Source: Ilyomonas sp965199845
GTDB taxonomy: Bacteria > Bacteroidota > Bacteroidia > Chitinophagales > Chitinophagaceae
Direction of reading: 5' to 3'
NCBI GenBank assembly: GCA_965199845.1
Contig: CBDATZ010000058.1
Coordinates: 1-64,000 of the forward strand
DNA: 64,000 nucleotides
Under the pieces are notes generated by a model that saw nothing but the letters and a program-made list of their open reading frames with translations, did no database searches and was not told the DNA's origin. The position numbers and the translations under genes were made by a program. Within the stretch, counting starts at the first letter, position 1, and the number at the start of each line of letters is the position of its first letter. Shown one piece after another: positions 1-7,813 of the stretch.

Positions 1-1058
1 CCGCAGCCAGTTGCCATACATAATGTTTTCGATATCCGCATCGCTGTAACCTCTTCGCTGCAACAACGCCGGAACCTTTTGCAAGTCAGCAATGGTTTCC
101 AAATCGTAAGGACATTGCTCTTTGCCAAATGCACCATCCAGATCGCTGCCAATAGCCACATGTAAAGCATTGCCAGCCATGTTGCATACATGGTCTATAT
201 GATCAATCATTTTATCTAAGTTGCATTGCATTTCCTCCGGCGTAGATATACCGCGAACCCAGTTCGGAACCATCATCCATGCATCGAGTGCCATACCAAT
301 TACAGCACCACGTTCAACCAAGGTTTTTATCATAGTATCATTCAATTGCCGGTTATGATTTACTAACGCGCGACAATTATGATGGCTTGTCCAAATATTG
401 CCTTTATATAATTTCAGAGCATCCCAAAACGCATCATCGCATAAATGCGTGGCATCTAAAATCATATTCAGCCTGTCTATTTCTTGCAACAACTCTTTGC
501 CTTGTTCATTTAGATGACCGGTTGCGTCAGTTCCGTTTGCATAACGTCCGGGTCCATAGTGCGCCGGACCGATAGCGCGCAAACCATATTCATAAGCGCG
601 TTCTACATGGTGAATGGTAATCAGCGAATCGGCGCCTTCCAAACTCAATATGCAACCAATCGGTTTCTTGTCTGAAAGTTCATTTCTCATCCACAAATCA
701 ATATGTTTATCTAAAGTTTCCTTATCTTTTATCAGCACCATTTCGCCTTCTTCTTCCATCGCTTTGTACCACGCTAACTGACCTTGTGTTTGCGCCCAAG
801 CCTGTTGCGGTGAATGCCAGCCCTGCAATGGATTGTCCGGCGCAACAAATCGCCCGATTTGCGTAGCAACAACAAGCCCGATATTACCTTCGCGAAGTTG
901 TGGTAATGATACCGTTGCTTTGGCTCTGTCAGGCTTGTCTGTCATGCCTTTTCTCTTGCGTTAATGGCTGAAACCGGCTGTCGCAAATCGCGGTTCCACT
1001 CAAGTGCATTCATGCTTAAATCGAGATGTGCATCTATTATAAAAGGAAATGTTTTCAA
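1..1058 (-). pseudogene. M19 (membrane/renal) dipeptidase, frameshifted and cut by the window edge
   Basis: This is a zinc dipeptidase of family M19, which cleaves dipeptides, often with a D-residue at the C-terminal side. The reading frame begins with the metal-binding IDAHLD motif. It continues with MTDKPD, the Glu ligand context LSLEGAD, HHNCRAL and IGSDLDG, and runs off the left edge in YGNWLR, so only the last residues are missing. The first ~36 codons lie in another frame from the rest. The switch is at the T-run 949-952 (A-run on the coding strand), where one extra base would restore REKGMTDKPD. No ATG fits the first frame. The TTG at 1056-1058, which gives MKTFPFIIDAH, is the best start. 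The gene lies downstream of the D-threonine-aldolase-like gene on the same strand. The family call is firm. Whether the frameshift is biological or a sequencing error is open. Confidence 0.85.
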
Positions 1059-1137
1059 TGATTTGTTTTGATATGTAACGAAATGAAATGGTAAAAAGGA
1101 AAAAGATAAAAGTTGAAAGTTCCATTCATATTCTACA

Positions 1138-1198
1138 GTTGAACGGAGCGTCGCAAGGAACGATTAACCGGAGCGTTGGCGATGGTAACATAACCTGT
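1138..1198 (+). repeat. dispersed ~60-bp intergenic repeat, copy 1
   Basis: This stretch closely matches the reverse complement of 4436-4500. Shared blocks in order are GTTGAA, GCG-CGCAA, GAACGAT-AACCG and GTAACATAA. It lies between two minus-strand genes. The function is unknown. It looks like a dispersed intergenic repeat, since no reading frame is shared between the copies. Confidence 0.55.
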
Positions 1199-1242
1199 AT
1201 TTTCCTTTTGATTGTATTGATTTGATGATTACCAGGTTTTGA

Positions 1243-2345
1243 TTACACATTGATAAACCTGTTGCGCGCAACCACTTTCCAGCTATCTGTTATTGTATGA
1301 TTGTTGACTACATAAGAGACGTCATATAAAGCAACTGTCGGGCAAATATGAAGCGGTACGCCATACAATACATCGCCTGTTTTATACGTGCTACCGGCAG
1401 GCACTTTCAGCACCAAATGTTCTTCGCTTTGCGAGACAGAAACTGCTTCGGGTGCATTTAAAAAATGAACACGTGGCAATGGATTTTCGGCAGCTACCGC
1501 TTTGTGACCAAGATCAACACAAATGGTCTCTTCATCAATCACCGAAATGACTCGTGTAATCAAAAGTGCTGCATACAAAAAAGGCTGATCAGGCAACATG
1601 TTTTTGTAACCCCAATCCCAGAAAACAAACGTGCCAGGACTGCATTCTACGTCTTTTCTTTGTGCATGAACCGGGAATGTTGGCGTGCCGCCGGCTATAA
1701 TTTGTAACGTTTCATTATATAAAGCCTTAGCTTGTTGACGAATCGTTTCAATTTCATTAAAAGCTGCATCACTTTTTTGTTTGCGCAAAGCCATATCCGT
1801 ATCGTGTATATGCCCGTCATACACATGAAAACCTTTATAGAGATAGCTTTTAATTCTTTGATTGATTGTATCAATACAAGTGTTTTTTGTGGTGCAATTC
1901 CTGTGCGGTTCATGCCAACATTTACATCAATATAAACCGGTAATACGATATTGTTTTGTTCGCATAAATAGGAGAGTTGTTGTGCAATTTCTACGTTATC
2001 TACCAGGCATGAAAAGAGTGTTTCCGGATATGTTTTTATAAGTGTAATAAACCGCAGTATTTTTGGTCCGACCGGCTGATAAGCCAGCAATACATCCGGC
2101 GCTTGTACCATTGCCAGCATCTCGGCTTCTGCAATGGTTGCGCATTTGAATTTAGTGATTCCGGCGTTCAACATCATTGAACAGACTTCAGCTATTTTAT
2201 TTGTTTTAACATGAGGTCGCAAATGATTTACATCACCCATTATTTCTTTTGCCAGACTAATATTTTTACTGATTCTATCGGGATAAAGAACCAAAGCAGG
2301 CGAATCAATCTCTTCAATATTTTTTATATCATACCAATCATTCAT
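1243..2345 (-). pseudogene. D-threonine aldolase / D-serine-deaminase-like PLP enzyme (DSD1 family), frameshifted
   Basis: This is a fold-type III PLP enzyme acting on D-3-hydroxy amino acids (retro-aldol cleavage or dehydration). The N-terminal part carries DSPALVLYPDRI and the lysine motif LRPHVKTNK near residue 50, where PLP would bind. YIDVNVGMNRTG follows. The C-terminal part has the family ending with PSHICPTVAL-type metal residues, seen here as LHICPTVALYD. The protein is split. The frame starting at 2345 leaves register after IKELKAISIK, and the rest (YDGHIHDTD onward) continues one frame over to 1243. One added A in the coding-strand A-run (T-run 1834-1836) gives ISIKGFHVYDGHIHD, the expected family sequence. 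RidA lies 18 bp upstream and the dipeptidase downstream, so one operon is likely. Everything else is intact, so a sequencing error or a very recent mutation is plausible. Confidence 0.85.
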
Positions 2346-2363
2346 AACGATTTCTTGTGCGAT

Positions 2364-2834
2364 TCATATCAACTCAAAAATGGCTTCAACTTCCACCGGA
2401 ATATTATCGGGCAACGAACTAAAGCCAACCGCGCTGCGCACGCCAACACCATTGTCTTCGCCCCATACAGCCGCAAACAATTCGCTGCAACCATTGATGA
2501 TATAAGGATGTTTTAAAAAGTCGGACGTGCAATTTACCATGCCCAATACTTTAATTACGCGCTTAATGTTATTAAACGAACCGATGTTGGCGCGAATGGT
2601 TGACAACATCGTTAAACCAACCTGGCGTGCAGCCAGTTTACCTTGTTCTATATCCAGGTCTTTACCAATGCGGCCAATGATTAAACTCGCATCATCCTGA
2701 ACCGGACCATGACCGGATAAATACAGAAGCTTGCCATCTTGTAGGCAAGGTTTATAAACACCTAACGGTTTAGGAGCGGGCGGCAACTGCAAACCCAATT
2801 TTTCGAAGTTTTGTTCGGCATCATTTATTTGCAT
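2364..2834 (-). CDS. RidA/YjgF family enamine/imine deaminase
   Basis: RidA proteins hydrolyse reactive enamine/imine intermediates released by PLP enzymes. This 156-residue protein is slightly longer than canonical RidA (~130). It matches the subfamily that starts with an N-terminal LGLQLPPAPKPLGVYKP stretch and continues YLSGHGP, GRIGKDL, AARQVGLTMLSTIRANIG, VKVLGMVN and GVGVRSAVG. The last replaces the classic R-x-x-V catalytic region and keeps the Arg. It sits between the 2OG-dioxygenase-like gene and the D-threonine-aldolase-like gene, all on the minus strand with short gaps. The natural substrate is probably the imine made by the neighbouring PLP enzyme (inference). The ATG at 2834 gives a complete N-terminus. 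Confidence 0.9.
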   Translation of the reverse strand: MQINDAEQNFEKLGLQLPPAPKPLGVYKPCLQDGKLLYLSGHGPVQDDASLIIGRIGKDLDIEQGKLAARQVGLTMLSTIRANIGSFNNIKRVIKVLGMVNCTSDFLKHPYIINGCSELFAAVWGEDNGVGVRSAVGFSSLPDNIPVEVEAIFELI

Positions 2835-2904
2835 AAAATATTTTTGTGAATTATAAAAAGATAAAATAAATGCCGGTAATGCCTTTCGAATTCAAACTAC
2901 TTTT

Positions 2905-3759
2905 TCATTTAGCAGCGCTTTCTTCCCAGCCTGTTTCTTTTAAAGCCGGATCGTTTTCTTTTTTCAGAAAATCGGCTTCAGATAAAGAAGCGGCTTTCCA
3001 ATTGAGAATCGCTTCGTCGGGCACAATATCTACCGGTGTATGCCATGACGTTGATGTTTCATTATAAGCCAGGTTTGATTGCAGGCTGTAGCACGAAATC
3101 AGCGACCAGCGCGGCTTGTCAGACAAATTGGCTTCAGACCGGTGCAAAATATTACTATGAAAAAACAAAGCATCGCCGGGTTCTAATTCTGTATAAACCA
3201 GGCGCATCGTTTGTAATGCATTATTCACCATCGTCATATCGGCTCCCACTTGTTCACCTGCAAAGCCATGATTGACACGACCTGTTTTATGTGAGCCTTC
3301 AATCACTTGTAAACAACCGTTTTCTTTATTGGCGCCTGTTAAGGCAATCATCACACTCATCATCTGGTCGGGAAACATAAACTGGTTTTTATACCAGTAA
3401 CCATAATCCTGGTGCCACTCCCATGCGCCGCCAACTTTGGGTTCTTTCTGCATAAGTTTGGAATGAAAATGACATACCGGCGATTCTTTTCCAAGTAGTT
3501 GCGCAACAGAATGTATTATTTTTTCGCTGCGGGTTAAATATCCAAACACATCGTTGCCGGGTGTGAACCACAAAGAAAGCCTGGTTTTTTTGCCTGACTG
3601 ATCATTCAAATCAAGCGCATTTTTTTTCATAGCATTATCCTGCAAAGCTGTTGTATATAGTTTGCTTATTTCTTCTTTGGAACAAAAATTTTTCACAATT
3701 ACATATCCTTGTTTGTGATACAAATCAATTTGTTGGGGAGACAAACGCGAAGCAATCAT
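2905..3759 (-). CDS. phytanoyl-CoA dioxygenase (PhyH) family Fe(II)/2OG oxygenase
   Basis: This 284-residue protein belongs to the PhyH superfamily of non-haem iron, 2-oxoglutarate-dependent oxygenases. The iron-binding HxD appears in EWHQDYGYW. The distal His and the 2OG-binding Arg are visible in FFHSNILHRSEAN and KPRWSLISC. Other family marks are QGYVIVKNF at the N-terminus and GCLQVIEGSHKTG in the core. The length fits bacterial members. It is the first gene of a minus-strand run with RidA, a DSD1-like PLP enzyme and an M19 dipeptidase, so its substrate may be an amino acid or peptide derivative rather than a phytanoyl-CoA (inference from context). The substrate cannot be read from the sequence. 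Confidence 0.88.
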   Translation of the reverse strand: MIASRLSPQQIDLYHKQGYVIVKNFCSKEEISKLYTTALQDNAMKKNALDLNDQSGKKTRLSLWFTPGNDVFGYLTRSEKIIHSVAQLLGKESPVCHFHSKLMQKEPKVGGAWEWHQDYGYWYKNQFMFPDQMMSVMIALTGANKENGCLQVIEGSHKTGRVNHGFAGEQVGADMTMVNNALQTMRLVYTELEPGDALFFHSNILHRSEANLSDKPRWSLISCYSLQSNLAYNETSTSWHTPVDIVPDEAILNWKAASLSEADFLKKENDPALKETGWEESAAK

Positions 3760-3914
3760 AACATAAAATTTAAAGAGCTAAGGTAACAGACTTTCCGCAT
3801 AGCTGTTTTATGAGAAAGGTTGAAATATTTACCTCCGTTTATCTGTTGTAAAAGAGTAAAATTGCATACCTGTTTTTTTATAGTGTTACTATAAGTATGA
3901 TAGCAATGAAGTCA

Positions 3915-4002
3915 AAGTAAAAAGTAAAAATTTTAAAAGTAAAAATTTGGTTTTCTCAATATAAAACAGAGACATCGCTTTTTGAATTTTTACTTTTTAC
4001 TT
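3915..4002. repeat. AT-rich inverted repeat (23/22-bp arms), family copy 1
   Basis: The left arm at 3915-3937 (AAGTAAAAAGTAAAAATT core) pairs with the right arm at 3981-4002 (AATTTTTACTTTTTACTT core) with about one mismatch and one bulge, around a ~43-base loop. The loop-right-arm junction ACATCG-(C/T)TTTTT recurs in the copy at 45202-45280. Copy 1 lies in the divergent gap between the PhyH gene and the TMEM220-like gene, so here it would fall upstream of both. The function is unknown. Confidence 0.6.
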
Positions 4003-4046
4003 CCATAAAACACTCGTCATACATTTGAGAACACAACTACCTACTT

Positions 4047-4433
4047 ATGAAAGTATTTAATCTTGTTTTTGTTGTTCTGTTTGTCATTTTTGCGGCGCTT
4101 CAATACAACGATCCTGATCCGTATGTATGGATGCCGATTTACTTATATGGTGCTGTTCTTTGCTGGCTGGCTTTCCGCAATCAATATTATCCGAAAGCTT
4201 ACCTTTTTGGCATCTTCGTTTACGCTGTGTATGCTTTGTTCAAAGTGTTTGATACAAATGGTTTGATTGACTGGTTCACAAAACATAATGCGCAAAACAT
4301 TGCCGAAACAATGAAAGCCCAAAAGCCCTGGATTGAAGAAACGAGAGAGTTTTTTGGTTTGGTAATTCTGATTGTTGTGTTGCTGATTAATTATATATAC
4401 GCAAAACGGAAGAAGCATCATAAAATACAGTAA
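4047..4433 (+). CDS. TMEM220-family small membrane protein
   Basis: This 128-residue integral membrane protein has four hydrophobic segments: about residues 3-20, 27-43, 50-66 and 103-119. It also has the conserved AALQYNDPDPYVWMPIY motif after helix 1 that marks the TMEM220 family (transmembrane family 220, helix). The basic C-terminal tail (KRKKHHK) suggests a cytoplasmic C-terminus. The biochemical role of the family is not known. It is a monocistronic-looking gene. The following repeat (4436-4500) separates it from a lipoprotein gene. Confidence 0.85.
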   Translation: MKVFNLVFVVLFVIFAALQYNDPDPYVWMPIYLYGAVLCWLAFRNQYYPKAYLFGIFVYAVYALFKVFDTNGLIDWFTKHNAQNIAETMKAQKPWIEETREFFGLVILIVVLLINYIYAKRKKHHKIQ

Positions 4434-4435
4434 AT

Positions 4436-4500
4436 ACAGTTTTATGTTACGGGCTTTTGATACTACGGTTTATCGTTCGTTGCGTCGCACACTTCAACGT
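4436..4500 (-). repeat. dispersed ~60-bp intergenic repeat, copy 2
   Basis: On the minus strand this aligns with 1138-1198, sharing GTTGAA, CGCAACGAACGATAAACCG-like and GTAACATAA blocks. It lies immediately after the TMEM220-like gene and before the lipoprotein gene. No promoter or terminator function can be assigned. Confidence 0.55.
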
Positions 4501-4544
4501 TCGGAACGATGATTGAGCTAAGAGCAAAATATAAACATCATAAA

Positions 4545-5231
4545 ATGAAAACAACCTGGAAAGCAATTTTATTATCATCAATTTTATACATGATATTGCC
4601 AAGTTGTAACAACCAACAATCATCAGAAAATGGCAGCAACATACCATCCAGGTCTGATACAACAACAGCACAAACAAAAGATACAATTGCCAACCACAAT
4701 ACAATAACCGATACCGGGAAAACGGTAAGTGCAGACTGGCTTTTAGTTCCCGGCGTTTCTGCCGGCAAAACAAAAATTAACGAGAATGCAGACAGCGTTT
4801 ATCAGCGTCTCGGCACGCCGGACGGCGGCGACGCGGCCATGCAAAAAGCAGTAGCAATCTGGTTTGCACATCATGATACAACGGCTTATTCAACGGCTAT
4901 TTATACAGCCCGGAATACAGATAGCCCGGCAATAGCAAGCGTGTTACAGATACGCGTAACATCGCCCGCATTCAAAACAACAGAAGGCATTCATACCACA
5001 TCTTCTTTGCAGGAAATACAACATGTTTTTTCAGTAGAAAATACGGAACAATATAAAGATGCCGGAACGGTTTATACTGTTTATGACAGCGACAAAGGAA
5101 TTGCTTTTGAAATGGCACCGGATGAAAAATGTATCGCTATTATCATTCATAAATCCGGTGATATTGGTGAAGGCACGTATCTCAAATTCAGAACAACAAA
5201 TAAGTTTGTTAATCGTAAAGCCAACAAATAA
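4545..5231 (+). CDS. hypothetical lipoprotein
   Basis: I do not recognise this family. The ATG at 4545 is preferred over an upstream in-frame ATG at 4509. It yields a clean lipoprotein signal (MKTTWKAILLSS...) with lipobox LPSC followed by NN, about 20 residues in. A Ser/Thr/Gln-rich linker of ~45 residues follows, then a globular domain of about 150 residues containing SVYQRLGTPDGGDAAM, repeated Asp-Thr pairs and a C-terminal KSGDIGEGTYLKFR. It is probably attached to a membrane, with the domain in the periplasm or outside the cell. A strong bidirectional hairpin terminator follows at 5276-5312. Confidence 0.75.
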   Translation: MKTTWKAILLSSILYMILPSCNNQQSSENGSNIPSRSDTTTAQTKDTIANHNTITDTGKTVSADWLLVPGVSAGKTKINENADSVYQRLGTPDGGDAAMQKAVAIWFAHHDTTAYSTAIYTARNTDSPAIASVLQIRVTSPAFKTTEGIHTTSSLQEIQHVFSVENTEQYKDAGTVYTVYDSDKGIAFEMAPDEKCIAIIIHKSGDIGEGTYLKFRTTNKFVNRKANK

Positions 5232-5275
5232 AAGAACGTTCAATTTGCATAGCAAAAGTTTCATTTGATTACAAA

Positions 5276-5312
5276 TAAAAAGGTTACTTATTTTCATGAG
5301 TAACCTTTTTAT
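5276..5312. terminator. bidirectional intrinsic terminator
   Basis: The stem AAAAGGTTACT / AGTAACCTTTT with an ~8-base loop is flanked by A-runs on one side and T-runs on the other. It lies between the convergent lipoprotein gene (plus) and PepSY-like gene (minus), so it can end transcription from both sides. Confidence 0.85.
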
Positions 5313-5332
5313 TTGCAGCCATCTTTCAATTT

Positions 5333-5632
5333 CTATTTCTCTCCTAAGAAAGTGCCGTTAGCCAACCATTCAGCTCTTACGCGAGCGTTGTTGCTTCTTT
5401 TGAAGTCGGCTTTGTACTTAGCTTTACCGTGTTCTGATTCTACTTCCCATTTTGTGTTTTTTGCATCCGGATAACGGCTGTTGAAATCCATAATTACCGG
5501 ACCCGGAACTTGTGAAGCCGATATGTGTTGTCCGTCTTCTTTCAGCATTTCATACGTTGCATAGTTTACATTCGGATTGGCAAATGTTCCTGCTGTGGCA
5601 AGCATGCAAGCTGCCAGGATAATTGTTTTCAT
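5333..5632 (-). CDS. small secreted PepSY-like (BLIP-like) protein
   Basis: This 99-residue protein has a Sec signal peptide (MKTIILAACMLATAGTFA, cleavage near A18-N19). A single PepSY-like domain follows (PF11396-type, putative beta-lactamase-inhibitor-like). The hallmark half-repeat is visible: VIMDFNSRYPDAKNTKWEVE, then KAKYKADFKRSNN and AEWLANGTFLGEK. Such proteins are periplasmic and usually of unknown function in Bacteroidota. Many family members carry two copies, and this one has a single unit, with no residual second unit in the flanks. Confidence 0.85.
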   Translation of the reverse strand: MKTIILAACMLATAGTFANPNVNYATYEMLKEDGQHISASQVPGPVIMDFNSRYPDAKNTKWEVESEHGKAKYKADFKRSNNARVRAEWLANGTFLGEK

Positions 5633-5706
5633 AACTGTTTTGTTTTTGTAATTAAAAGAAAAATGTTTTAAAATATAATCTGTTTATTATGCTATAAATT
5701 CAGTGG

Positions 5707-6147
5707 CTAATCTCTCGCAAATTCAAGGCTGCTGTGTGAAGAAGGATTATCATCGTTGCTGTCTTCATCGCTGCTATCATCAACCAATAACATGTGTTGC
5801 TCTGTTAAATCTTGAACATGCCAGCCTTTATTTAGTTCATTTAGCGGTGCATCAAAGAAGTTAATTTTCAATTCTGTGCTGTCACTATCATCAAATTTCC
5901 ATGTGCCGTTATATTTGTCTCTTCCTTTTGTGGCTACAACGCTTTTATCTTCATTAAATGAAAAAGTAAAGCCATCGAAAGTTGCTGTTTGGTTTCCACT
6001 GTTTACAAATGATGATACCATGTAATCGCCGGCAACCGAACTGGTTGAAGCAGAAGACGAAGGTGCGGAAACATCTTTTTTACAGGCAACGAACTGAAGT
6101 GTGAGCAGTCCGAAAATCAACAGTGTCATAAGCGATTTAATAGTCAT
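5707..6147 (-). CDS. hypothetical lipoprotein, lipocalin-like
   Basis: The ATG at 6147 is chosen (MTIKSLMTLLIFGLL...) because it starts a proper lipoprotein signal with lipobox QFVAC-KK. An upstream in-frame ATG at 6189 adds an unlikely basic leader. After a Ser-rich linker comes SVAGDYMVSSFVN, FDGFTFSFNEDKSVVA and YNGTWKFDD. This spacing resembles lipocalin-like domains found in many Bacteroidota lipoproteins. The last ~25 residues are extremely Asp/Ser-rich (DDSSDEDSNDDN). The function is unknown and the family assignment is tentative. Confidence 0.65.
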   Translation of the reverse strand: MTIKSLMTLLIFGLLTLQFVACKKDVSAPSSSASTSSVAGDYMVSSFVNSGNQTATFDGFTFSFNEDKSVVATKGRDKYNGTWKFDDSDSTELKINFFDAPLNELNKGWHVQDLTEQHMLLVDDSSDEDSNDDNPSSHSSLEFARD

Positions 6148-6189
6148 TGTTTTCTTTTTGTTTTGATTTTTTATGTAAATGCAAATCAT

Positions 6190-6714
6190 GTTATTTGCTT
6201 TCTACATAGATTAGTTGAAGCCGGAAAAGAAAATGTAACCAGCCGTAAAAATTATTTTTAAAATCTGTCAGCAAGTGCAGTAAAATCAGGAACCGTATAT
6301 AACTTAATAGAAAGACTTTTAAGATTCTTTATATCAAAAGGGATTAATAAGTACTCTAAATAATTATTTGATAAACGCTTTTATTATATCATATCGAAAA
6401 ATTGATTGGCTAAATATGAAACTTTATATATTGTAATAAAGATTTGAAAAGACAGAATAAATCAGATTCGTTATCGCCTGGCTTTTTGAAGTGAAGAGAA
6501 AATCTTTTATTTTTGAAAAATCAACAACTGCTTATTTAAATCAGGTTACATTTATCATCGCAGAAAATACTAACTTAAGTTCCTTAATTTGGCTAAATTT
6601 CATTTACAAAAATTATTTACTTCGATTGTCTGACGTTTCATGTCTTATTTGTTATTCGTATAGAAATAAGTAATGAATTGTATGTAAAATTGAAAATATT
6701 TTAATAGAGAAAAT
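6190..6714. other. AT-rich non-coding stretch
   Basis: This region of about 525 bases is very AT-rich and separates divergent lipoprotein genes. I see no convincing gene, RNA or repeat in it. The one open frame (6491-6673) has no start context and no recognisable protein features. Promoters for the flanking genes must lie here, but I cannot place them with confidence. Confidence 0.5.
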
Positions 6715-7689
6715 ATGAAAAATGCAGGGTTTGTTTTTATCATCATTATTGTAATTGCCGTATCAATAATAGCATGTAGTAAAGAAGTTATTAATCAATC
6801 GAACACGGCAGATAATACAAACAAAGTAAGCCAGTTGCTGACGGCAAATTTGGTTAAGAGTCCTTGTGATCAGTTTGCATATTCTGACACCATTTTTTTT
6901 CCGGCTTCTTTGCCTGAACATTATATTGTAAAGCCCTTGGTTGTGCAGGCCGGGGTTTATGGTTGTTTTCCTGAAGGGCTTTCTATCAATTCAACAAATG
7001 GTTATATTGATATAACCAAAAGTGAAACAGGTCTTGAATATATTGTTTGGTTTGTTGCAAAAGGTACAACAGATACCTGCAGAAAGCTCATTACGGTTTC
7101 AGGTGTTAACTATACAGACAGCATTTATGTACTGGCAAATACAACCGGAATAACTTCCCCGGTTTATAATGCTAATTTGCTGACGCCTGTAGATTGCAAA
7201 GGCGGTTGTGAGTTTGATGATGGCGCAGATGATGATAATGGCAATGGTATTGCTGATGAGCCGCCTGCCGGTCAGGAAGTGATACCACAAGGCATCGCTA
7301 TAAACAAAGCGACCGGAACGATTGATCTGAAGAAAAGCCTGCAGAATGGCGCATTAGGTAAGAATCCGAAGAACGGAGCTTTTAAAGACTTTATTTTGAA
7401 TTATCGGATTGGCGATAAAAGTGCAAAAGCTTTAAACAAAATCAATTTCCGTTTATACTATTATAAAACAAAAGCCCAGATACCTGCCAGTTTAAAAAGC
7501 CAGGTGACAGCAAAACAAAACCAGGTGTTATTGGAAGGTGAAAATGAAGATGAGGACGAAGATGGCGGTCATCACGGCGGTCATGGATCAGACTTTACTA
7601 TTCCTGCAAGTTCTGGCAGCACAACGGCTAAAAATGGTCAGGGTGAAGTAAAATGCAGACCTCCTTACATTATTGTAACACAACAATAA
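6715..7689 (+). CDS. hypothetical lipoprotein with two Ig-like (He_PIG-type) repeats
   Basis: The signal sequence is hydrophobic (FIIIIVIAVSIIACSK) with lipobox SIIAC. Two repeats of the kind seen in bacterial putative-Ig modules follow: GLSINSTNGYIDI near residue 88 and GIAINKATGTIDL near residue 195. Between them is an acidic D-x-D-x-N-G loop (DDDNGNGIADE) that could bind calcium. Near the C-terminus is EDEDEDGGHHGGHG, an acidic/His tract that could bind metal. The protein is probably surface or periplasmic. A strong terminator (7732-7770) isolates it from the CHAT gene that follows, so functional linkage to that gene is not established. No family name is offered. Confidence 0.65.
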   Translation: MKNAGFVFIIIIVIAVSIIACSKEVINQSNTADNTNKVSQLLTANLVKSPCDQFAYSDTIFFPASLPEHYIVKPLVVQAGVYGCFPEGLSINSTNGYIDITKSETGLEYIVWFVAKGTTDTCRKLITVSGVNYTDSIYVLANTTGITSPVYNANLLTPVDCKGGCEFDDGADDDNGNGIADEPPAGQEVIPQGIAINKATGTIDLKKSLQNGALGKNPKNGAFKDFILNYRIGDKSAKALNKINFRLYYYKTKAQIPASLKSQVTAKQNQVLLEGENEDEDEDGGHHGGHGSDFTIPASSGSTTAKNGQGEVKCRPPYIIVTQQ

Positions 7690-7731
7690 GGATGTAAAAG
7701 TTAATTTCTTACAAGGCAGTTGGCGAAAAAT

Positions 7732-7770
7732 AAAAAAGACATGAGAACTATAACTTCTCATGTCTTTTTT
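7732..7770. terminator. intrinsic terminator, perfect hairpin
   Basis: AAAAAAGACATGAGAA pairs perfectly with TTCTCATGTCTTTTTT around a 7-base loop. This is a near-ideal intrinsic terminator and is symmetric enough to work in both directions. It ends the lipoprotein transcript and insulates the TPR-CHAT gene. Confidence 0.92.
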
Positions 7771-7813
7771 ATAAATAGTAATTCGTAATTATTATTTCTT
7801 TTATTTTAGTCTG

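Noticed and set aside
387..575. Small plus-strand frame inside the dipeptidase gene
   Set aside because: It lies wholly on the opposite strand of a well-supported gene and has no start context.
4509..4544. Upstream start for the lipoprotein
   Set aside because: The extension adds basic residues before the signal and disrupts the usual lipoprotein N-terminus.
6491..6673. 60-residue frame in the AT-rich gap
   Set aside because: Composition and lack of motif suggest chance in AT-rich DNA.
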